12,846 bases of DNA from CSSED10-109M sp964349455 (GTDB lineage Bacteria > Bacillota_I > Bacilli_A > RF39 > UBA660), in contig CAYGGG010000024.1 in the NCBI GenBank assembly GCA_964349455.1, forward strand, positions 1 to 12,846. Reading direction: 5' to 3'. The translations under genes were made by a program, and so were the position numbers. Within the stretch, counting starts at the first letter, position 1. Every line of letters starts with the position of its first letter. The notes below the pieces were generated by a model. That model was not told where the DNA came from, searched no databases, and was given only the letters and a program-made list of their open reading frames with translations. Of the stretch, positions 6,821 to 12,040 are shown in pieces.

Positions 6821-8620
6821 CCATATACTCGTAAAATTCCAACTTACATATGTGTCAACATCGTGTGGATACACTAGTTGACTTGTTGTTCGTGGCAAGC
6901 CTCTTCCATCACTATCTGATTGATTTGTTGTTTGACTATTATAATAAGAATTTGTCACCAATGGTGTATCCCAATCATCAAACTTACCAATTAAACCCCC
7001 AACATTAGTTGGTGTTCCAACAATTTGACTATAATTATAACTATTATTAATCCATAATCCTAATCCCACTAAACCACCAACACTATCAGTTCCAGTAATA
7101 ATACCCGATGCATAAGAGTTATTAATAGTATCCCACGCATGTCCAACTAAGCCACCAATCATTTCTTTTCCAGTTACATTTCCCGTTGCATATGAACTAG
7201 CTACTTCACTTGCAGTTCCAATTAATCCTCCTAAACTGAAATCCTCATCATCAATGCCAGTAACATCACCAGTTGCATAACTTTTTGAAACAGTTCCGTA
7301 AGCAATCCCTACTAAACCTCCTGCAACCGAAGCACCAGTGACATTACCACTTGCTGAACTATTAGTTACTATTGAAGAACGTCCAGCTAATCCCCCAGTC
7401 CATCCACCAGGTCTTAACCCCCCTAACATTTCATGCCCATACACTTCATCTGCCTCTGCTAAATTTGTCACATTAGCGGCTGATGAACTATGTAAAATCG
7501 AATAAACACCCACTTGATCTCCTAGGCCAAGCAACCCCCCAATTCCAGATCCATTACCCGTAACAGTTCCTGACACATGGCAGTTAATGATAGTTGTTCC
7601 TCGTTCCATTGCATATGCTTCATTATGACCAATTAAAATACCAACTGCATCTTTACCCATCACTTGCATATTTTCCATTGTTACATTCTTTATATATCTA
7701 TCTTCAGTATCAAACGGAAATGTTGATTCTGATGTTGCCGAAACTTTGGCAAATAAACCAATTTGTACTTCCGTTGGGTAATTAATTACTCCATTATAAA
7801 TTCGATGACCATTACCATCAAAATTACCATTAAAGGTTTGAACACCATATGGTCCCATTTCACTATAACCAATTGGTTCAAAAGCACCATTTAAATCAAT
7901 ATCCGCAACCAATATATAGTTTAGCCACATTCCGCCTGCATAATATAAGAATCCATCATCCCATTCGGCAACACTATGTACCATTTCAAACTCAGTTCCC
8001 GCACCAAAAGTAAGACTTACCGGTGCACTCCAAGACATAATTCCTTCAATTTGTTTTAACTCTGCTTTTGTTGCAATTGGAATCCAACCATCATTATCAA
8101 TTAAATCATGAATTTGCGGATTAGTTAATGGCGTGAATTCATATCCCTCATGTCCCACATCAACTAACATTGGATATCCTAAAGTTTCTTCTCCTTCTTC
8201 TAGTAATGTGAAATCACAATTTTGACCTTCTTCCAAATCTATAATCGTAATAATCGTACTATTTGCTTCCTTTAAAGCACACCAAAGATCTCGCCTAATT
8301 GCCATCTCAATTGTGCAACTTTCATTTATCTTGATATAACCATCATCAGGTCCTTTTCCCGAAAATTTCAAATCACCATCACTTTCAGAATCAAAATCAC
8401 CATCCGAAAATAGAACAATTCGTTCCCGATTACTATTTGATAAGGCTTCGGTTAAACATTCATTTTCGGCTGTTTTTGAAAGTCCATAAGCGGTTGATTC
8501 AAACGCCCCCTTTTTTGCATTGGAAATAACATTTAAAACAATTGGCATCGCAATTAATAAAATAATTGCTAAAATTACAATAACTGCTAATAACTCGATT
8601 AGCGTGAACCCTTTTTTCAT
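6812..8620 (-). CDS. Type IV prepilin-like protein with GLUG-repeat beta-helix body
   Basis: The 602-residue product starts MKKGFTLIELLAVIV, a class III prepilin signal: prepilin peptidase should cut after Gly4 and methylate Phe5, and Glu9 (mature residue 5) is present. A hydrophobic helix to about residue 30 follows. The middle contains GWIPIATKAEL and FNGNFDGNGHRIYNG, typical entry strands of GLUG proteins. After it come about eight repeats of the form GGLxG...NSYASGxVTG, a right-handed beta-helix pattern, to near the end (SWNFTSIWKW). The start is ATG 8620 after GAGGG; an open frame back to 8722 begins at the -35 box of its promoter and is untranslated leader. It has its own promoter and terminator, with no pilin assembly gene beside it. 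It is probably a surface adhesin or minor pilin; its ligand is unknown. Confidence 0.85.
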   Translation of the reverse strand: MKKGFTLIELLAVIVILAIILLIAMPIVLNVISNAKKGAFESTAYGLSKTAENECLTEALSNSNRERIVLFSDGDFDSESDGDLKFSGKGPDDGYIKINESCTIEMAIRRDLWCALKEANSTIITIIDLEEGQNCDFTLLEEGEETLGYPMLVDVGHEGYEFTPLTNPQIHDLIDNDGWIPIATKAELKQIEGIMSWSAPVSLTFGAGTEFEMVHSVAEWDDGFLYYAGGMWLNYILVADIDLNGAFEPIGYSEMGPYGVQTFNGNFDGNGHRIYNGVINYPTEVQIGLFAKVSATSESTFPFDTEDRYIKNVTMENMQVMGKDAVGILIGHNEAYAMERGTTIINCHVSGTVTGNGSGIGGLLGLGDQVGVYSILHSSSAANVTNLAEADEVYGHEMLGGLRPGGWTGGLAGRSSIVTNSSASGNVTGASVAGGLVGIAYGTVSKSYATGDVTGIDDEDFSLGGLIGTASEVASSYATGNVTGKEMIGGLVGHAWDTINNSYASGIITGTDSVGGLVGLGLWINNSYNYSQIVGTPTNVGGLIGKFDDWDTPLVTNSYYNSQTTNQSDSDGRGLPRTTSQLVYPHDVDTYVSWNFTSIWKW

Positions 8621-8656
8621 TTTCCCTCTCTCTCTATTTTGGTCTAAAAAGACGCT

Positions 8657-8692
8657 AAAAAAAACTTTTAATGATCGGCCTATCATCAAAAG
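8657..8692 (-). terminator. Intrinsic terminator of tkt-yneF, overlapping the prepilin promoter start site
   Basis: On the minus strand CTTTTGATGAT and ATCATTAAAAG pair over 11 bp (one G-U) around the 6-base loop AGGCCG, followed by eight T's (8657-8664). It lies 75 bases after the yneF stop. The 5' arm begins one base after the -10 box of the prepilin promoter, so transcripts starting there would contain only part of the stem. Confidence 0.8.
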
Positions 8693-8693
8693 C

Positions 8694-8722
8694 ATTGTAC
8701 ACTTTAACTTATTATAAGTCAA
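8694..8722 (-). promoter_or_regulatory. Prepilin-GLUG gene promoter
   Basis: The minus strand has TTGACT (8717-8722), a 17-base spacer and TACAAT (8694-8699), each 5 of 6 to consensus. Transcription should begin near 8687, leaving a leader of about 65 bases before the ATG at 8620. The hairpin of the upstream terminator and its T-run lie in this leader. Confidence 0.75.
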
Positions 8723-8766
8723 TATTTTTTTTTATTTTTTTTCGACCAATGTAAACAAAACGACAA

Positions 8767-8991
8767 CTATTTATATCGATTCATTTGATTCATCATTTGA
8801 TTAACTTGCTTTTGGCTAGGGGTTCGCCCCATTTGCATCATTAAAGCTTTAATCATTTGTTCATTGATTGGTGGATTTTGTTTAATATATTTTTCCATAT
8901 ATTTTTTTGCTACAAAAAACCCAATTACTGCACCTAAAACTAATCCCCCTAATATTTTTGCCATATCCAATAAAAACGCTGACCAATTCAT
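8767..8991 (-). CDS. yneF: UPF0154 family small membrane protein YneF
   Basis: This 74-residue protein matches the UPF0154/YneF family. One N-terminal membrane span (about residues 7-27, rich in G, L, V) is followed by a short cytoplasmic tail with the family signature NPPINEQM and MMQMGRTPSQKQVNQMM. The family's biochemical role is not established. The start is ATG 8991 because GGAGG lies 7 bases upstream; an open frame to 9039 would run through that site. It follows tkt by 44 bases with no terminator between, so it is probably cotranscribed. yneF also lies just downstream of tkt in Bacillus subtilis, which supports the assignment. Confidence 0.93.
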   Translation of the reverse strand: MNWSAFLLDMAKILGGLVLGAVIGFFVAKKYMEKYIKQNPPINEQMIKALMMQMGRTPSQKQVNQMMNQMNRYK

Positions 8992-9035
8992 TTTATCGCC
9001 TCCTTTAAATAGTTTACTAAATTTTTTTTGTTTTT

Positions 9036-10877
9036 TCAAATTAATTTTAAAATTCTTTTCTTAATCTCTTCAAATGTATAATCAAAGTGTTCTAAAACAT
9101 CTTTTGTTTTAGCACTTATTCCAAAATGATTAACCGTAATTAAATATTTTTTATGATAAACATATCCTTCCCAACCAAAAGAAGAAGCCGCTTCAATCAC
9201 AATTTTTTTGATTCCTTTTGGCAAAACCTTTAATTGATATTTTTCAGTTTGCGTTTCAAACAATTCCCGACATGGCATACTAACAACTCGTAAATCAATT
9301 TTCTTTTCCCGATATAATTCCTTTGCAATTTGCATTGCAACCCCAACCTCAGACCCTGTTGCAATAATAATCCCGTGCAAGTTTTTTTCTTTACGAACAA
9401 TATATGCTCCTTTTTCAACCATCTTAACTCTTGTATTTACTTGCTTTCTTACTCTATTCCTTGATAAAACAATTGCTGAAGGCCCATTACTTGTAAACGC
9501 TATTTTAAAACTTCCCTCAGTTTCTTTAATATCAGCTGGTCGAAATACATTTAAATTAGGAATACTTCGCAACATCGCTAGTTGTTCGACTGGTTGGTGG
9601 GTTGGCCCATCAGGCCCGATGTTAATTGAATCATGCGTAAATATAAAAATCGAATTTGTTTTCATAATTGCTGCTAATCTAATTGCTGGTTTCATATAAT
9701 CAGCAAAAACTAAAAAAGTTGAAGCATAAGGCCGAAGCCCTGTTAAACTAATGCCATTGGTTATCTGCCCCATGGCATGTTCACGGACACCATACCAAAT
9801 ATTACGACCTAGATAATTATTTTTCCCAAAATCAAGAAATTCCGGAAAATAAGTTTTAGTTGAACTACCCAAATCGGCACTACCACCAATAATCATTTTA
9901 TTATTTTCCATAATTCTTTTTAAAACCTTGGCCCCACTAATCCGTAATTCTTCATCACTCTGATATAAATCATCAAATTTCATATTCATATTAATTGGTT
10001 CAAATCTAATTTTTTCGTCAACAAACCGACGACTATCTATTTTACCAATTGCATAATTTCTAATTTCATCTGGAACATAAAAAGCTTCTTTAATATTAAG
10101 AATTTTCCGCAAATTAACAATATCCTCTTTTAATAATGGTTTCCCGTGTACTTCATTTGACCCTTGCCAAAAAGAATCCTGACCAATAATTGTTTTCACT
10201 TCAATTAAAACTGGTTTATCACTTTTTTTTGACAATTCAATGACATAGTTTAAGGTGTGCAAATCATTACCATCAGTTACTTTATAATAATCAAAACCAA
10301 TTGCCTCAAATCTTTTTTTTATATCTTCAAAAAAAGATTTTTCTAACCACCCATCTAAAGTAACATCATTTGAATCATATATAATAATTAGATTATTCAA
10401 TTTCAAATTACCAGCAAGTGATAAAGATTCATAACTAATTCCTTCCATTAAATCACCATCACTACATAAAACATAAACAAAATTATTTTTTTGAAGGTAG
10501 CGATCACCAATTGCCAAACCAACAGCACCGGCAATTCCCTGGCCTAATGGCCCGGTTGTCATTTCAACTCCTGGGGTCATAAAATTCTCTGGATGACCCG
10601 GTGTAATTGATCCTTTATTTCTAAATTGTTTTAAATCATCAATTGAAATTGGGAAACCAAACATGTGTAGAGTCGCATAAAGCAATGCCGATCCATGACC
10701 AGCTGATAAAACAAATCGATCACTTGATTGATGTGATAAATTAAGGCGGAGATGGTTAGCGTAAATACTATAAATAATTGGTGCCGCCGACAAAACAATT
10801 CCTGGATGACCACTTTCGCCGCGATCAATCATATCAATTCCAAGCATTTTTATGTGATTTACGACTTTTTTTTCCAT
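9036..10877 (-). CDS. tkt: Transketolase, compact form
   Basis: Transketolase moves two-carbon ketol units between sugar phosphates in the non-oxidative pentose phosphate pathway, using thiamine diphosphate and a divalent cation. At 613 residues it is about 50 shorter than Bacillus or E. coli Tkt; the losses look spread over loops, for example before the cofactor motif and at the first domain junction. Active-site histidines His24, His61, His95, His244 and His427 are present, as are the catalytic Glu366 (GVREHAM), HDS at 415-417, Asp423 and Asn170 (YDSND). The cofactor motif reads SDGDLMEG: Ser139 replaces the first glycine of GDG. The start is ATG 10877, after AGGGGTGAT; a GTG at 10886 lies on that site. 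The stop is TGA. It is first in a tkt-yneF operon. Confidence 0.96.
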   Translation of the reverse strand: MEKKVVNHIKMLGIDMIDRGESGHPGIVLSAAPIIYSIYANHLRLNLSHQSSDRFVLSAGHGSALLYATLHMFGFPISIDDLKQFRNKGSITPGHPENFMTPGVEMTTGPLGQGIAGAVGLAIGDRYLQKNNFVYVLCSDGDLMEGISYESLSLAGNLKLNNLIIIYDSNDVTLDGWLEKSFFEDIKKRFEAIGFDYYKVTDGNDLHTLNYVIELSKKSDKPVLIEVKTIIGQDSFWQGSNEVHGKPLLKEDIVNLRKILNIKEAFYVPDEIRNYAIGKIDSRRFVDEKIRFEPINMNMKFDDLYQSDEELRISGAKVLKRIMENNKMIIGGSADLGSSTKTYFPEFLDFGKNNYLGRNIWYGVREHAMGQITNGISLTGLRPYASTFLVFADYMKPAIRLAAIMKTNSIFIFTHDSINIGPDGPTHQPVEQLAMLRSIPNLNVFRPADIKETEGSFKIAFTSNGPSAIVLSRNRVRKQVNTRVKMVEKGAYIVRKEKNLHGIIIATGSEVGVAMQIAKELYREKKIDLRVVSMPCRELFETQTEKYQLKVLPKGIKKIVIEAASSFGWEGYVYHKKYLITVNHFGISAKTKDVLEHFDYTFEEIKKRILKLI

Positions 10878-10898
10878 TCTTATCACCCCTACTTTTAA

Positions 10899-10927
10899 AG
10901 TATATCAAAAAAAAAAGGAAATAACAA
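10899..10927 (-). promoter_or_regulatory. Probable tkt promoter, nested in the upstream terminator
   Basis: The minus strand has TTGTTA (10922-10927), a 17-base spacer and TATACT (10899-10904). The -35 box falls in the loop of the preceding gene's terminator hairpin and the spacer contains its 3' arm and U-tract. Transcription would start near 10892, only about 15 bases before the tkt ATG. Confidence 0.55.
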
Positions 10928-10933
10928 TTTCCT
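10907..10933 (-). terminator. Intrinsic terminator of the small SOS membrane gene
   Basis: A 7-bp stem (AGGAAAT 10916-10922, ATTTCCT 10927-10933) with a 4-base loop is followed on the minus strand by ten T's. The stop codon of the small gene lies in the 5' arm. It separates this gene from tkt, so the two need not be cotranscribed. Confidence 0.8.
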
Positions 10934-11102
10934 AATCATATTTTAAACTATAATCAATTTTATCTTCAACAATTGTATAATAGATCAAATCAGAATCAAT
11001 CACCTCTTCAATTTGATAATACCGATTCTTTTCATGAATTGATAAAACTATTACACCGATGAAGAACACAATTAATAGCCAATTTTCGATTATTTTATTC
11101 AT
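10932..11102 (-). CDS. 56-residue LexA-controlled single-span membrane protein in the yneA/sosA position
   Basis: The product begins MNKIIENWLLIVFF: a short N-terminal end, one hydrophobic span (about residues 8-22), then a polar tail of some 34 residues rich in Glu, Asp, Ile and Tyr. GGAGGG lies 6 bases before the ATG. The gene is divergent from lexA, and its TTGACA/TATGAT promoter holds a LexA box in the spacer, so it should be induced by DNA damage. In Bacillus and Staphylococcus the gene between lexA and tkt is the SOS division inhibitor yneA or sosA, also a single-span protein. This protein is shorter and I see no LysM domain like that of YneA. By position, control and topology it is a candidate damage-induced division inhibitor; its sequence alone does not prove that. 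Confidence 0.75.
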   Translation of the reverse strand: MNKIIENWLLIVFFIGVIVLSIHEKNRYYQIEEVIDSDLIYYTIVEDKIDYSLKYD

Positions 11103-11126
11103 GTAAATCCCTCCTTCATTAAACTC

Positions 11127-11155
11127 ATCATAACACGAACAAATGTTCTTGTCAA
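11127..11155 (-). promoter_or_regulatory. Promoter of the small SOS membrane gene
   Basis: The minus strand has a perfect TTGACA (11150-11155), a 17-base spacer and TATGAT (11127-11132). A LexA box fills 14 of the 17 spacer bases, so bound LexA would block polymerase. Transcription should start about 20 bases before the ATG at 11102. Confidence 0.85.
11136..11149. promoter_or_regulatory. LexA (SOS, Cheo-type) box 1
   Basis: CGAACAAATGTTCT matches the Bacillus SOS consensus CGAAC-N4-GTTC with a perfect GAAC/GTTC palindrome. It lies between the -35 and -10 boxes of the small membrane gene's promoter and upstream of the lexA promoter. Confidence 0.9.
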
Positions 11156-11163
11156 GAGAATAA

Positions 11164-11177
11164 CGAACAGATGTTTG
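11164..11177. promoter_or_regulatory. LexA (SOS, Cheo-type) box 2, lexA autoregulation
   Basis: CGAACAGATGTTTG matches the Bacillus SOS consensus with one weakened half-site (GTTT for GTTC). Its last three bases are the first three of the lexA -35 box, so it should mediate autorepression. Its centre is 28 bp from that of box 1, placing the two on nearly the same face only if the helix is slightly underwound. Confidence 0.85.
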
Positions 11178-11203
11178 CACTTTACAAAAAAATGTGTTAC
11201 AAT
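11175..11203 (+). promoter_or_regulatory. lexA promoter
   Basis: TTGCAC (11175-11180), a 17-base spacer and TACAAT (11198-11203) give a good promoter. LexA box 2 overlaps the -35 element. The start codon lies 26 bases beyond the -10 box. Confidence 0.8.
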
Positions 11204-11228
11204 GGAATAAATAAAAAGGAGGAATTAT

Positions 11229-11843
11229 ATGTCATTAACCAATCGACAAAAAGATACGCTTGATTTTATTAAAAAAACATTAGCAAAACATGGTTATCCA
11301 CCAACGGTTAGAGAAATTGCTAGCCAACTAAAAGTTTCATCACCAGCTACGGTTCACGCTCATTTAGAAAATCTTGAGAAGAAGGGCTATATCAAAAAAC
11401 TCGATTCAAAAAACCGAGCAATCGAATTAAGAGTTGAAAACGAATTCGTTGAAAAAAACGAAAAAACAATTGATATCCCCTTCCTTGGAACAGTAATTGC
11501 TGGTAACCCAATTGAAGCAATTGAACAAGCCGATCAATTCTTCCCCATTCCAATTGATTTAATTAATCCGAAAAAAGAATGCTTTGCTTTAAAAGTAAGT
11601 GGGGATTCGATGATTAATGCTGGCATTTATGAAGATGATATTGTTATTATTGAACAAACGGTTAATGTAAAAGATGGTGATATTGTTGTAGCAATGACTG
11701 ATAATGCAGAAGTTACTTTGAAAAGATTTTTTAAAGAAGCAAAATATGCTCGGTTAGAACCGGAAAACGAAGAATATCAAACAATCATTTTAAAGAATGG
11801 CAAAATACTAGGAAAAGCAATTAATTTATACCGTAATTTATAA
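11229..11843 (+). CDS. lexA: LexA SOS repressor
   Basis: LexA represses DNA-damage genes and cleaves itself when RecA filaments form. The 204-residue product has the normal length. An N-terminal winged helix-turn-helix (about residues 1-65) contains GYPPTVREIA and a recognition helix near SSPATVHAHLENL. The C-terminal latent protease has the Ala91-Gly92 cleavage site (TVIAGNP), the nucleophile Ser127 (SGDSM) and the general base Lys165 (VTLKRF). All are intact, so it should be self-cleaving. GGAGG lies 6 bases before the ATG. Two LexA boxes upstream indicate autoregulation and control of the divergent small membrane gene. A terminator follows immediately, so it is transcribed alone. Confidence 0.98.
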   Translation: MSLTNRQKDTLDFIKKTLAKHGYPPTVREIASQLKVSSPATVHAHLENLEKKGYIKKLDSKNRAIELRVENEFVEKNEKTIDIPFLGTVIAGNPIEAIEQADQFFPIPIDLINPKKECFALKVSGDSMINAGIYEDDIVIIEQTVNVKDGDIVVAMTDNAEVTLKRFFKEAKYARLEPENEEYQTIILKNGKILGKAINLYRNL

Positions 11844-11864
11844 AAACCACTTAAAGTGGTTTTT
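11842..11864. terminator. Bidirectional terminator between lexA and the small rhomboid-linked gene
   Basis: A 10-bp stem (AAAAACCACT 11842-11851, AGTGGTTTTT 11855-11864) with a 3-base loop has T-rich flanks in both directions. It overlaps the lexA stop on one side and the stop of the converging 55-residue gene on the other. Confidence 0.85.
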
Positions 11865-12030
11865 ATTCTTTACTTACTAACGCCATGATTGCATCAAATA
11901 TTAACAGACAGAACAATATTGCCATAAATATTTTGTTAAAAAAAACAAAAACACCGATTAAGCCAATTACACTAATCATGATAGTGCCAATTGGTCTTAA
12001 TATTTTTCGATCAATATTAGCTGAATTCAT
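11863..12030 (-). CDS. 55-residue two-span membrane protein coupled to the rhomboid gene
   Basis: This short gene is easily missed. It starts at ATG 12030, 5 bases after a strong AAGGAGG, and ends in TAA at 11863-11865. The product begins MNSANIDRKILRPIG and has two hydrophobic segments (about residues 13-31 and 34-52) separated by Asn-Lys, ending in SKE; it looks like a small hairpin membrane protein. The rhomboid stop is 10 bases upstream and its TAA forms part of the ribosome binding site, so the two should be translationally coupled. I recognise no family. It could be an accessory to the rhomboid, or an unrelated small protein. It is followed by a terminator shared with lexA. Confidence 0.75.
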   Translation of the reverse strand: MNSANIDRKILRPIGTIMISVIGLIGVFVFFNKIFMAILFCLLIFDAIMALVSKE

Positions 12031-12040
12031 CTAAACCTCC

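Noticed and set aside
6930..7650. Repeats in the prepilin body considered as a CRISPR-like or satellite array.
   Set aside because: They are imperfect protein-level repeats in one open frame and show neither identical DNA repeats nor spacers.
8657..8692. Leader hairpin considered purely as an attenuator of the prepilin gene.
   Set aside because: The predicted transcription start lies within the 5' arm, so its full form can only occur in read-through RNA; terminator of tkt-yneF is the simpler primary role.
8621..8722. A 34-residue extension before the prepilin signal.
   Set aside because: It begins inside the promoter -35 box, crosses the terminator hairpin and would bury the prepilin signal; ATG 8620 fits the family.
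8992..9035. Possible terminator between tkt and yneF (TAGTAAACTA).
   Set aside because: The palindrome is only 4 bp per arm with no U-tract, so read-through into yneF is expected.
9036..9038. Possible use of TGA as tryptophan, as in Mycoplasma.
   Set aside because: tkt ends at TGA in the position expected for the family, and tryptophans in the conserved proteins are TGG.
11103..11180. A 26-residue extension of the small SOS membrane protein.
   Set aside because: It would run through both LexA boxes and the core promoter, upstream of the transcription start.
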